This document shows, piece by piece, positions 7,763-16,577 of a stretch of DNA of 24,497 bases. The stretch comes from DATMNI01 sp035570275 (GTDB lineage Bacteria > Acidobacteriota > Terriglobia > Bryobacterales > Bryobacteraceae). The position numbers and the translations under genes are program-made. Location: NCBI GenBank assembly GCA_035570275.1, contig DATMNI010000313.1:1-24497 (forward strand). The letters run 5' to 3'. The notes beneath the pieces are model-generated. The model ran no database searches. It saw only the letters and a list, made by a program, of their open reading frames with translations, and was not told the origin of the DNA. Position 1 is the first letter of the stretch, and every line of letters starts with the position of its first letter.

Positions 7763-8989
7763 ATGATAGGCTTCTCGGATAACCTTGTTTTGGCGATGGA
7801 CTCCATCCGCGCCCACAAACTCCGGGCCGCGCTGACCGTGCTCGGCTTGACCATGGGGGTGGCCACGCTGATCCTGGTAATGACGCTGGTGCAGGGCGCC
7901 AATCTTTACGTGGAGCAGAAGATCGCCAACCTGGGCACCAATGTTTTCCGCATCGCGCGCCTGCCGTTTGCGGTAACGGATTTCACCCTGCTCACGCGGG
8001 CGCAGCGCAACAAGTACCTCTACCCGGACGATCTGGATGCCTTGGCCGAAAACTGCTCGCACTGCCAGTTGGTCGGGGCCACGCTGAGTACCAGCATCAA
8101 TCTCCGCTCCGAGAACCGCGAGCTTGAAGACGCCACCATTTGGGGTCACACGCCCAGCATGGCCACCATCGATACCCGCACGGTCCAACTGGGCCGGTAC
8201 TTCACCGACGTGGAGGACCGTCACGCGTCGGCAGTCTGCCTGGTCGGCGACCGCGTGGTGCAGGAGTTCTTCCCCGAGACCGATCCCCTGGGCCACGTGA
8301 TTCGCGCCGGGCCGGATGAATTCACCGTGGTAGGCACCTTCGAGAAGATTGGCTCCGTGCTGGGACAGGACCAGGATAATTTCCTGGTGGTGCCGTTGCG
8401 AACCTACCTGAAGCTGAAGGGCCAGCGGAACAGCCTGATGCTGCACGCCAAAGCCGAGGGCGCGGAGCAGGCCTTCGACCTGGCCCAGGATGAGGCGCGC
8501 CGGATCCTGCGCGCCCGCCGCCACGTGGCCCCCGGCAACGACGACGATTTCTTCATCGGCACCGCCGAGAGCTACATTTCGCTGTGGAAGAGCATCAGCG
8601 CGGCTTTTTTCGCCGTCTTCGTGATGGTCAGTTCGATCTCGGCCGTGGTGGGCGGAATCGTGATCATGAACGTGATGCTGGTCAGCGTCACCGAGCGAAC
8701 CAAGGAAATCGGCGTGCGGCGCGCGGTGGGCGCCACGCAATCCGACGTGCTGCGGCAGTTTCTGATGGAGTCTGTGCTGCAATGCGTGGTGGGCGGCGCC
8801 ATCGGCGTGGGGATTGGCTTTGTCTGCGCGCTGGGGCTGCGCGAATTGACCGGTCTTCCGGCGGCGGTGCAGGCGTGGGTGGCCACGCTGGGGGTGATAT
8901 TGAGCTCGGTGATCGGGCTGTTCTTCGGGATTTATCCGGCGGTCAAGGCGTCCAAGCTGGACCCGGTGGTGGCCCTTCGTGCCGACTGA
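7763..8989 (+). CDS. MacB-like ABC transporter permease (first of a pair)
   Basis: A permease of 408 residues with the MacB architecture: an N-terminal membrane helix (about 20-40, LTVLGLTMGVATLILVMTL), a large periplasmic MacB_PCD domain (about 45-270) and a C-terminal FtsX domain with three helices. It has the coupling-loop signature SVTERTKEIGVRRAVGA. I prefer the ATG at 7763; an in-frame GTG at 7742 would add seven polar residues that overlap the repeat cluster. No ATP-binding domain is fused, and no ATPase or membrane-fusion gene is in the window, so partners are encoded elsewhere. The second permease follows after 37 nt. Likely exports a small molecule, peptide or lipoprotein, or transmits mechanical force across the envelope; substrate unknown. 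Confidence 0.88.
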   Translation: MIGFSDNLVLAMDSIRAHKLRAALTVLGLTMGVATLILVMTLVQGANLYVEQKIANLGTNVFRIARLPFAVTDFTLLTRAQRNKYLYPDDLDALAENCSHCQLVGATLSTSINLRSENRELEDATIWGHTPSMATIDTRTVQLGRYFTDVEDRHASAVCLVGDRVVQEFFPETDPLGHVIRAGPDEFTVVGTFEKIGSVLGQDQDNFLVVPLRTYLKLKGQRNSLMLHAKAEGAEQAFDLAQDEARRILRARRHVAPGNDDDFFIGTAESYISLWKSISAAFFAVFVMVSSISAVVGGIVIMNVMLVSVTERTKEIGVRRAVGATQSDVLRQFLMESVLQCVVGGAIGVGIGFVCALGLRELTGLPAAVQAWVATLGVILSSVIGLFFGIYPAVKASKLDPVVALRAD

Positions 8990-9001
8990 ATAATGAGGGG
9001 A

Positions 9002-9033
9002 AGTGAATCGTGACCCGGAGTGAATCATGACCC
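9002..9033 (+). repeat. Duplicated translation-start region
   Basis: AGTGAATCGTGACCC (9002-9016) and AGTGAATCATGACCC (9019-9033) are copies differing in one base. The second contains the real ATG (9027), preceded by GGAG; the first has GTG at the same place, which reads only six codons to a TGA overlapping the ATG. Confidence 0.85.
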
Positions 9034-10286
9034 AGATGGAGATCAAAGAGAACCTGTTCGTCGCCCTGGACACGCTGCGCTCCCGCAAGATCCGGTCGGC
9101 GCTGACCATCCTGGGAATCGTGATCGGCGTGACCAGTGTGATTTCGGTGGCGGCGATTATCGACGGGCTGAACGGCTACATCCAGCACCGTATTCAATCG
9201 TTCGGCTCGCGCTCGTTCTTCATCAGCCGGATTCCCCCCGGCTTCAACGGTCTGGGCCGCCTGCCGCAGAAAATCCGGCTGCGGAAGTACCTGGAGATTT
9301 CGGACGCCCAGTATCTCAAGGGACTGGTGCCAGGGCTGGACGTGGCGGCGGCCTTCGCCAACCGCATCAATTTCGGCACCGGCACGCCGGACTCCATCGG
9401 CTATGGCAATGAACATGTGGAAAAGCTGATCATCCGCGGCACCCAGCCGGAATACGCCGTGGCGCTGCCCTTGTTCTCGGTAGCCACCGGCCGCTACATT
9501 CAGCCCTTCGACGAGGAGCACTCGCGCGCCGTAGTAGTGATCGGCAGCGCCATCGCCGATTCCCTGTTTCCGCACCTGGACCCGATCGGCAAGCAGGTGC
9601 GGCTGAACGGGCGGTTATATGAAGTGATCGGTGTCTTCGAAAAGGACCCGGGCCTGTTCGGCGGCTTTGGCGTCGACCAGTTCGCGTGCATTCCGCTTTC
9701 CAACTTTCACAAGAACTACCCGGAGATTCGCGATATCTTCCTGATCTTTACCGTGCGCGAGGAAGCCAGCCTGGACGTGGTGCGCGACCAGGTAGTGGAA
9801 GCCATGCGGCGACGCCGGCACGTGCTGCACAATCAGGACAACGATTTCGACGTGGCCGACCCCAATTTCTTCACCGACCTCTGGAACCAGCTTACCGGCG
9901 CCATGGTCCTCCTGACGGGCGTGATCAGCTCCATCGGGTTGCTGGTCGGCGGCATCGGGGTGATGAACATCATGCTGATCTCGGTGACGGAACGCACGGG
10001 GGAGATCGGCATCCGCAAAGCCATAGGCGCACGCAAGTCTGACATCCGCGTGCAATTCCTGCTGGAGGCGGTGACGCTTTCGGGCATCGGCGGCGTGCTG
10101 GGAATTCTGACCGGCGGCGCGATTTCGATGGCGGCCCGCGCGGTGGCCTCGATTCCCGCCACTATGTCGCCGTTCTGGGTCTTCATGGGGGTGGCGATTT
10201 CCGTCGGTGTAGGTCTGTTCTTCGGCTACTATCCGGCCAACCGGGCGGCGAACCTGGACCCGATTGTGTGCTTGCGATACGAGTAG
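9027..10286 (+). CDS. MacB-like ABC transporter permease (second of a pair)
   Basis: A 419-residue paralogue of the preceding gene with the same layout: N-terminal helix near 25-45 (LTILGIVIGVTSVISVAAI), MacB_PCD periplasmic domain, and an FtsX domain ending in three helices with the motif SVTERTGEIGIRKAIGARKSD. The ATG at 9027 has a GGAG ribosome-binding site at a suitable distance. Together the two genes could form a heterodimeric permease, which is known for MacB-type systems in acidobacteria; that they assemble is inference. No dedicated ATPase is visible. The gene ends just before the right-hand GTCGCG repeat. Confidence 0.88.
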   Translation: MTQMEIKENLFVALDTLRSRKIRSALTILGIVIGVTSVISVAAIIDGLNGYIQHRIQSFGSRSFFISRIPPGFNGLGRLPQKIRLRKYLEISDAQYLKGLVPGLDVAAAFANRINFGTGTPDSIGYGNEHVEKLIIRGTQPEYAVALPLFSVATGRYIQPFDEEHSRAVVVIGSAIADSLFPHLDPIGKQVRLNGRLYEVIGVFEKDPGLFGGFGVDQFACIPLSNFHKNYPEIRDIFLIFTVREEASLDVVRDQVVEAMRRRRHVLHNQDNDFDVADPNFFTDLWNQLTGAMVLLTGVISSIGLLVGGIGVMNIMLISVTERTGEIGIRKAIGARKSDIRVQFLLEAVTLSGIGGVLGILTGGAISMAARAVASIPATMSPFWVFMGVAISVGVGLFFGYYPANRAANLDPIVCLRYE

Positions 10287-10291
10287 GTAGC

Positions 10292-10332
10292 CGCGACCCT
10301 CTGGGTCGCGAACCACTGGGGTCGCGAACCGG
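10292..10332. repeat. GTCGCG hairpin plus short tandem repeats (right copy)
   Basis: CGCGACCC (10292-10299), a TCT loop and GGGTCGCG (10303-10310) form a perfect 8-bp hairpin 5 bp after the permease stop. Direct copies follow: GGGTCGCGAACCACTG (10303-10318) and GGGTCGCGAACCGG (10319-10332). It could act as a transcription end for the permease genes, although no T-run follows. Confidence 0.85.
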
Positions 10333-10470
10333 GAGGCCGGTGATGCGAATCCACTCGCGAGCCTCAACGAGATGAGGGGATGGCCGTGCACCACGTTCGG
10401 CCCTCGCCGTGCAATCTGCCTCATACAATTTCGCGGCGGATTTCGCTTCAACGAGGGAATACGTGGCGAA

Positions 10471-10823
10471 TCAGCGAAGGCAGTGACGGACCTGGTCACG
10501 CAATTCGGCGGGATCGGAGACGGACCATAGAACGACGATCGACTCGACAACGAGCCCGATGGGCGCACCTTGGAACACGACTAACAGCCCGGGACTCGCC
10601 TTCCCCATCTCCCAAGCGGTTGCGGAAGTGATTGAGCATGGTCCGGCGATCATGCGACACCAGGACGCGGTTAGCAACTGCTGCCGCTTCCAGGAGATCA
10701 GGATCCTTTACGCTTCGCAGTTGAGAATCGGCGGCTGAGGCAAAATCGATCGCGGGTTCCTGCTGGCGGACTCCCTTTACGATGTCGAAGTTGAGATCGG
10801 CGTCCCGGAAAGCGAATGCTCAA
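10471..10823 (-). pseudogene. Frameshifted DUF5615 (PIN-like) toxin-type gene
   Basis: Reading the minus strand with frame corrections gives a recognisable DUF5615 PIN-like protein of about 115 residues: DADLNFDIVKGV near the N-terminus, KDPDLLEAAAVANR, VLVSHDRRTM, then, in the next frame, SPGLLVVFQGAPIGLVVES and a C-terminal SDPAELRDQV to the TGA at 10471. The frame changes once between the HDRRTM part and SPGLLVV (about 10590-10620), and probably once more near the start (about 10805-10812), where a TTG start would overlap the upstream stop as TTGA. DUF5615 proteins are PIN-like putative RNases, usually the toxin-like half of a two-gene module. Two lesions argue for real decay; a single assembly error would not explain both. 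Confidence 0.6.
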
Positions 10824-10966
10824 AGGCGGGACTCACTCATTTTGGCCCTGGCACGTTGGATTTTCTCCCAGAGCACCGGATTGTCCTCTGCCATGGGGAT
10901 TCCGTCAGCCTCGAACAAGGCCGCGATCGCTCCGCCGGTCGCGACCAGGAGCGGCGCCGGCAACCC
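10820..10966 (-). pseudogene. Fragment of a small gene upstream of the DUF5615 remnant
   Basis: An open frame of 48 codons beginning right after a TAG and ending in a TGA that overlaps the presumed DUF5615 start. It reads LPAPLLVATGGAIAALFEADG and then NPVLWEKIQRARAKMSESRL. The operon-like overlap suggests it is the remains of the partner (antitoxin-like) gene. I cannot assign a family, and an intact start is not visible. Confidence 0.35.
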
Positions 10967-11088
10967 CTACCCGTCCAGACACTCTGGAGATTCCAGTAAA
11001 ATGCGGGTCTTGCTCCATTGGACCGTCCCTCACACGATGCGGTTGCAACTGGTGACGGTATCTAAATGCATCGCAAAACGGCGGTAAC

Positions 11089-11292
11089 ATGAAAGTAGTG
11101 GCTACCGTAGAAATCCCCAAGGCACACCAGACGCCTACCGAAGATCCTCATTATCTCGCCGCCGTCGAGCGGGTGAAGGGCGCAGCTCGCGAACTCCAGG
11201 AGAAGGGGATTATCGATGCTCAAGGACGGCGCGTCCGGCAGGACTTGCCGCCTGATATGCAAGAGGACGCAGGCCGCGACTTCGGCGGCTAA
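11089..11292 (+). CDS. Small protein, candidate antitoxin of the zeta-like toxin
   Basis: A 67-residue charged protein (MKVVATVEIPK start; EDPHYLAAVERVKGAARELQEKG in the middle; acidic, disordered-looking end) with no membrane segment. Its TAA shares one base with the ATG of the next gene, so the two are translationally coupled. Position, small size and coupling to a zeta-like kinase are the only grounds for calling it an antitoxin; it does not resemble the three-helix epsilon antitoxin or PezA as far as I can tell. No clear Shine-Dalgarno sequence is seen before the ATG. Confidence 0.7.
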   Translation: MKVVATVEIPKAHQTPTEDPHYLAAVERVKGAARELQEKGIIDAQGRRVRQDLPPDMQEDAGRDFGG

Positions 11293-11873
11293 TGCGTCCC
11301 ACGATGATTGTGGTTGCCGGTCCTCCCGGCAGCGGCAAGTCTACCGCGTTTCCTGTATCTGGCTTTGGCGTGCCTTTCTTCAACGCTGACGATCGAGCGG
11401 CTGCTCTGAATCGTGGATCGTACGCCGGCATCTCCAGACAGATCCGTCAGCAGGTCAATCTTGAGTACGAGCGCTTCGTGATCGACTGCATCCAACGGCG
11501 CCAGAGCTTCGCGATTGAGACTACTCTCCGGAGCCACGTCACGTTCGACCAGGCCCGCCTCGCGAAGGGGATGGGGTTCGCAATCGAAATGCGCTATCTG
11601 GCGCTTGTGAGTTTCGAACTGCACTTGGAGCGAGTAAAGGCGCGCGCCGATGCCGGCGGACACAGCGCCTCCGAGGCGACACTTCGCGGCATTCACAACG
11701 CCAGCCTGGGTAACCTGCCGCGGGCGACCGAGGAGACTGACGAGTTGTGGATCTACGACAACAGTAAGTTGGGTGGACCACCACGACTGATCATGGAAGC
11801 CAAGGCGGGCGCGATTATTTTTCTGGAAGAACCTCCGCCTGCCTGGCTAGCGCGTGTGTTCGGATGGGTGTGA
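11292..11873 (+). CDS. Zeta-toxin-like P-loop kinase
   Basis: A 193-residue P-loop kinase of the zeta toxin/AAA_33 type. Walker A GPPGSGKST lies at residues 10-18, a FFNADD segment at 29-34 corresponds to the conserved NAD(E/D) substrate region, and AIETTLRS near 74-81 matches the family's E-T-T/L motif. Known zeta toxins phosphorylate UDP-N-acetylglucosamine and so block peptidoglycan synthesis; shorter relatives such as this may use other small substrates. It lacks the long C-terminal part of streptococcal zeta. It is coupled to the 67-residue gene upstream, supporting a toxin-antitoxin-type pair. A housekeeping small-molecule kinase is the main alternative. Confidence 0.8.
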   Translation: MRPTMIVVAGPPGSGKSTAFPVSGFGVPFFNADDRAAALNRGSYAGISRQIRQQVNLEYERFVIDCIQRRQSFAIETTLRSHVTFDQARLAKGMGFAIEMRYLALVSFELHLERVKARADAGGHSASEATLRGIHNASLGNLPRATEETDELWIYDNSKLGGPPRLIMEAKAGAIIFLEEPPPAWLARVFGWV

Positions 11874-12028
11874 GCCCGCCATGAGCCAACAGATGCTCAT
11901 CGTAGAAGGTCTGAATGTATAGCATCATCCGCCATAAACCGGATTCGCGGGCTCGAACGAATTTGCTTGAGGCGATTCGGGTGTCGGAAAGGCCAGATGG
12001 CAATCCGGCACACGATCCCTGCTGCGCC

Positions 12029-13573
<1,545 letters not shown>

Positions 13574-13583
13574 GATCTGGGTA

Positions 13584-13877
13584 TCACGATCTGGAAATTC
13601 GCCTTGCCCGCAGGAACGACGAAATTCCGTAGTAGAGCAGGATCAGCGTTCCGGGAACGCCTAAGGCCAGGCGCAGCAGATCGTTCAGCGCCGCCTCCGG
13701 TGCCGCCTTCTGGAAGTGCAGGAAGGACTTCGCTGTGGGGAAGCCGATGATTACGGCTAAGCAAATGAAAAGAAACCCGATAACCTCATTCCAAAGGGTG
13801 TGCGCGGGTTTGATTAAGGCCGGGACGATGTGATCCAGGAAGGCACGGGAATGCCGGACTGCTTGACGCTGCCACAC
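13584..13877 (-). CDS. Small membrane protein, unknown function
   Basis: A 97-residue protein with two hydrophobic segments (about residues 33-47, VIGFLFICLAVIIGF, and about 68-86, LALGVPGTLILLYYGISSF) and a basic C-terminus (LRARRISRS). I do not recognise a family. The start is a GTG at 13877; a TACGAT -10-like box ends 6 nt before it, which supports this start as a leaderless mRNA. It is followed after 10 nt by the methylmalonyl-CoA mutase gene and so is probably cotranscribed with it; whether the two are functionally connected is unknown. Confidence 0.7.
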   Translation of the reverse strand: MWQRQAVRHSRAFLDHIVPALIKPAHTLWNEVIGFLFICLAVIIGFPTAKSFLHFQKAAPEAALNDLLRLALGVPGTLILLYYGISSFLRARRISRS

Positions 13878-13883
13878 TCCATT

Positions 13884-13889
13884 ATCGTA
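13884..13889 (-). promoter_or_regulatory. -10-like box before the small membrane protein gene
   Basis: TACGAT on the minus strand lies exactly 6 nt before the GTG start at 13877, the same geometry as at 7272 and 23273. No convincing -35 is visible. Confidence 0.4.
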
Positions 13890-13959
13890 ACAGATCGCTT
13901 ACTGCCAGTTTGCGATGGTTAACATACCCGGACCTGCCGATTGATAATACTAGTTGCGC

Positions 13960-13988
13960 TTGTGAACCGGGTTTCGGTCCACTACAAT
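13960..13988 (+). promoter_or_regulatory. Candidate sigma-70 promoter for the 103-residue protein
   Basis: TTGTGA (13960-13965), 17 nt, TACAAT (13983-13988) on the + strand, which would give a leader of roughly 70 nt before the GTG at 14067. A second possible -10, TAATCT, is at 14047-14052. Confidence 0.5.
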
Positions 13989-14066
13989 CGGAACGGGGGA
14001 TGCTAGACCCGCGGGGTGGAACGCCGGTGGTGTCCGGCGCATCTGCTAATCTAGGGGGGAGACTCT

Positions 14067-14378
14067 GTGGAAGAGCCATTGAAACACCTCATGCAGGAAT
14101 TGGGAAATGCGATTAACGATTCCCTTTCCGAATCCGACCGCATTGCGGAAGCGATCGGCGAAATCAAGAGGGCCGGCTACGACGTCTTCCTGGTTCTGGA
14201 AGCGACGATCGGCTTTAATCGGAGAGATGAGAACGCCGAGGACGACGACGAGGAGCAGGGCGAGGTAGTCGAAGAGCCCAAGCCCCGATTCGAAGCCACC
14301 GGCAAAATCAAATTCACTTCGCAGGACCACCGCTTTCTCAGGGCACTCAAGATATCGGTAGACGAAGAAAACCGCTGA
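14067..14378 (+). CDS. Small acidic protein, unknown function
   Basis: A 103-residue protein starting with GTG at 14067, preceded by a strong GGGGGGAG ribosome-binding site. The first half is helical (HLMQELGNAINDSLSESDRIAEAIGEI), followed by a YDVFLVLEATIGF strand, a strongly acidic linker (ENAEDDDEEQGEVVEEP) and a basic KIKFTSQDHRFLRALKISV tail. No membrane segment or known domain is recognised. The clear ribosome-binding site, promoter-like sequence and amino-acid composition argue that it is a real gene. It is transcribed divergently from the small membrane protein/mutase operon and converges on the glycosyltransferase gene. Confidence 0.75.
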   Translation: MEEPLKHLMQELGNAINDSLSESDRIAEAIGEIKRAGYDVFLVLEATIGFNRRDENAEDDDEEQGEVVEEPKPRFEATGKIKFTSQDHRFLRALKISVDEENR

Positions 14379-14398
14379 CCAGGTTTTTGAGGAACGGG

Positions 14399-14419
14399 CG
14401 GCTGCGGCGTTGTCAGCCG
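14399..14419. terminator. Weak hairpin between convergent genes
   Basis: CGGCTG (14399-14404) and CAGCCG (14414-14419) can pair around a 9-nt loop. No T-run follows in either direction beyond a few bases, so a termination role is only a possibility. Confidence 0.25.
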
Positions 14420-14432
14420 AAAACCGTTGTTC

Positions 14433-14480
14433 GATGATTCGGCCCGATGATTCAGCCCATTGCTTCAGATGATTCAGCCC
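14433..14480. repeat. Three GATGATTCAGCCC copies at the 3' end of the glycosyltransferase gene
   Basis: Copies at 14433-14445 (one mismatch), 14446-14458 and 14468-14480. The stop codon of the glycosyltransferase (14474-14476) lies inside the third copy, so the other two extend downstream of the gene. Confidence 0.9.
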
Positions 14481-15520
14481 AGCGTTGACTGGTAAACCTC
14501 CCACGTTTCGCGGACCGCTTTTTCCCACGTAAACAGGTGCGCCCTCCCGGTTCCGAGCCGAACCAGTTCCCGGCGTAAGTCTTGGTCGCGGACTAAGCTC
14601 CGCAGCGCTTCGCCCAGTGCTTCGGTATTCTCCGGGTCCACCAGGATAGCCGCCTCACCCGCCACCTCGGGGAGGGCGGACCGGTTGGATGTCACCACCG
14701 GCACGCCGGCGGCCATGGCTTCCAGAATAGGCATACCGAAACCTTCATCCAGCGACGGGAACGCAAAGATCTGCGCGCGGGCGTACCAGGCTGCCAGATC
14801 GCCGGGCGAGACGTAGCCAAGCACGGAGATGCGTTGCCGGGCCGGGCTTCGTGCAATGCCTTCCAGAATACCCGCTGACCCGTAACCCGAGGAACCGGCC
14901 AGCACCAGACGCCAGGCCGGGTCGACGGTCGCAAATGCCTCCACCAGGCGCGCGGTGTTCTTGCGTTTCTGGATGGCCCCCACGTTGAGGACGATCTTCT
15001 CGCGCGGCAAAACCGGAAATGCCAGAGGCCGGATGCCATGGTGGATGGCGTGGACCTTGGCGGGGTCCACACCAAGCAATGACACCACCTGGCTCTTGGT
15101 AAATTCGGAAACGGCGATCACGGCCGCCGACCGCTCCGCCGCATCGCGCGCCTGTTCCCGAAACCGTGCCCGGAAATCCGGCGTGGAATACTCGCCCGTC
15201 AGAACGAACAGGTCGTGGAAAGTAGCGATGGCGCGGCGCAGCGGAATTCGCGGCAGCCGCTGGTTCAGCCCATGAAACAGTGCGGCGTCTCGCGGACTTG
15301 ACTCAAAAAGCGACCCCATCGGTTCGCCGAGCCAACGGCGGCGGGCGTTCCCAGGCAGTTTCGCGCGCCATGAGCGGAAGTAGCGATGCGGTCGATAGCA
15401 GAAATCGAAGCGCGCCTCGGGGTGGGCCGCGGCCATACCGAACAGCATCTCATGCGAATAGAGGCCCACCCCCGAGAGTGTGTCACCCAAGCTGTACGTG
15501 GCGTCCAGTGCGAAGGTCAT
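14474..15520 (-). CDS. Glycosyltransferase family 1/4 (GT-B fold)
   Basis: A 348-residue cytoplasmic GT4-type glycosyltransferase, which transfers a sugar from a nucleotide donor to an envelope or exopolysaccharide acceptor. It opens with FALDATYSLGDTLSGVGLYS, the usual N-terminal Rossmann strand and glycine loop. It contains FHDLFVLTGEY, VIAVSEFTKSQ and the linker LNVGAIQKRKN, and the donor-site motif EGFGMPILEAMAAGVPVV (the E-x7-E motif) near residue 258. The start ATG at 15520 matches the family N-terminus and overlaps the end of the sigma-54 activator gene by 38 nt, so translation is likely coupled. Donor and acceptor cannot be told from the sequence. Confidence 0.9.
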   Translation of the reverse strand: MTFALDATYSLGDTLSGVGLYSHEMLFGMAAAHPEARFDFCYRPHRYFRSWRAKLPGNARRRWLGEPMGSLFESSPRDAALFHGLNQRLPRIPLRRAIATFHDLFVLTGEYSTPDFRARFREQARDAAERSAAVIAVSEFTKSQVVSLLGVDPAKVHAIHHGIRPLAFPVLPREKIVLNVGAIQKRKNTARLVEAFATVDPAWRLVLAGSSGYGSAGILEGIARSPARQRISVLGYVSPGDLAAWYARAQIFAFPSLDEGFGMPILEAMAAGVPVVTSNRSALPEVAGEAAILVDPENTEALGEALRSLVRDQDLRRELVRLGTGRAHLFTWEKAVRETWEVYQSTLG

Positions 15521-16565
15521 GCGCGCTCGCGCTAGCGAATTCGTATTCTTTCATTTTCCGGTACAGCGTGGTGCGGCCGATGCCGAGCAGGTGGGCGGCC
15601 TTGCCCCGTTCGCCATTGGTGGCGGCGAGCGCGTTAGCGATGGCTTGCCGGTTGCTGGCCGGGATGGAGATCACGGGCGAGATTGGGGCTAGAGCACAGG
15701 TGGGAAGATCGGACACGCCAGCCGGCCCCCGGTGGTTCGAATCCTGGTGGTCCACCATGACCGAAAGGTTGTGCAGTCCTCGAATAACCGCCTGGTGGTT
15801 CACGATGGCCGAAGGCATGTCCGCCATCTGCAAGGCGCCTTCGGAGTACAAGGCCGCCATGCGGTCGACGCAGTGCTTCAGTTCGCGAACATTGCCGGGC
15901 CAATCGTATGTCGCCAGAGTTTCCACCATCTCCCGGCTGGGATAGAATTCCGGCAGGCCGGCGGACCGCGCCAGGTCCAAAAAGTGGTCGATGAGCAGTG
16001 GGACATCGCCTCTGCGGTCGCGCAGAGGCGGCAGGTGGATGGAGAAGACGTTGAGCCGGTAGTACAGATCAAGGCGGAAACGGCCGGCGGCCACTTCAGC
16101 CTTCAGATCGCGGTGCGTGGCGGCAATAATGCGGAGGTCAACCTTGCGCCACTGCAGGGAGCCCACCGCCCGGAATTCGGATTCCTGTAGCAGCCGCAGG
16201 AGCTTGACCTGCATTTCGAGCGGCAGGTCGCCGATTTCATCGAAAAACGCCGTGCCGCCATCGGCCAGTTCCACCAGGCCCTTCTTGTTCTCCACGGCAC
16301 CGCTGAAGGAGCCCTTGGTGTGGCCGAACAACTCGCTTTCCATCAAGGTGCCGACCAGTGAGCCGCAGTCAATGGGCACGAACTGGCCGCGCGGGTTGGC
16401 GTTAAAGACGCCGCGGGCGACCACTTCTTTGCCGGTGCCGCTCTCACCGAGCAGCAGCACGGGAAGGCGATTGCGGGAAGCCTTGTCGATCAGGCGGCGG
16501 ACGGATTGTATTGGTGATGACTGGCCCACCAAACCGTGGGTACAGCCTCTGGCTGGCTGGGGCAT
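15483..16565 (-). CDS. Sigma-54-dependent transcriptional activator without sensory domain
   Basis: A bacterial enhancer-binding protein of 360 residues that would hydrolyse ATP to open sigma-54 promoters. After 10 residues it goes straight into the AAA+ domain: Walker A GESGTGKE (40-47), the sigma-54 contact loop GSFSGA (85-90), Walker B AFFDEIGDLP (106-115), R-finger region YRLNVFSIHLPPLRDR and a WPGNVRELKH segment. A Fis-type helix-turn-helix (about 310-341, KAAHLLGIGRTTLYRKM) ends the fold, followed by a 19-residue tail. There is no receiver, PAS or GAF domain, so control must be by expression or by a partner protein. The contact loop is usually GAFTGA; here A and T are both replaced by S. 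The ATG at 16565 has a GAGAGG ribosome-binding site. It lies 12 nt after rlpA and overlaps the glycosyltransferase gene. Confidence 0.92.
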   Translation of the reverse strand: MPQPARGCTHGLVGQSSPIQSVRRLIDKASRNRLPVLLLGESGTGKEVVARGVFNANPRGQFVPIDCGSLVGTLMESELFGHTKGSFSGAVENKKGLVELADGGTAFFDEIGDLPLEMQVKLLRLLQESEFRAVGSLQWRKVDLRIIAATHRDLKAEVAAGRFRLDLYYRLNVFSIHLPPLRDRRGDVPLLIDHFLDLARSAGLPEFYPSREMVETLATYDWPGNVRELKHCVDRMAALYSEGALQMADMPSAIVNHQAVIRGLHNLSVMVDHQDSNHRGPAGVSDLPTCALAPISPVISIPASNRQAIANALAATNGERGKAAHLLGIGRTTLYRKMKEYEFASASAHDLRTGRHVQLG

Positions 16566-16577
16566 GGACTACCTCTC

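Larger units (their letters stand above)
10287..11088. other. Gene-poor stretch with decayed toxin-like genes
   Basis: About 800 bases without an intact gene. It holds the right GTCGCG repeat, a frameshifted DUF5615-type gene and a fragment of its upstream neighbour, both on the minus strand and listed separately. At 10333-10470 and 10967-11088 I see nothing identifiable. Confidence 0.6.

Noticed and set aside
7751..9109. 452-codon open frame on the minus strand
   Set aside because: Antisense to the first permease, very rich in His, Gln and Arg, no motif.
9615..10568. 317-codon open frame on the minus strand
   Set aside because: Antisense to the second permease; composition typical of a shadow frame.
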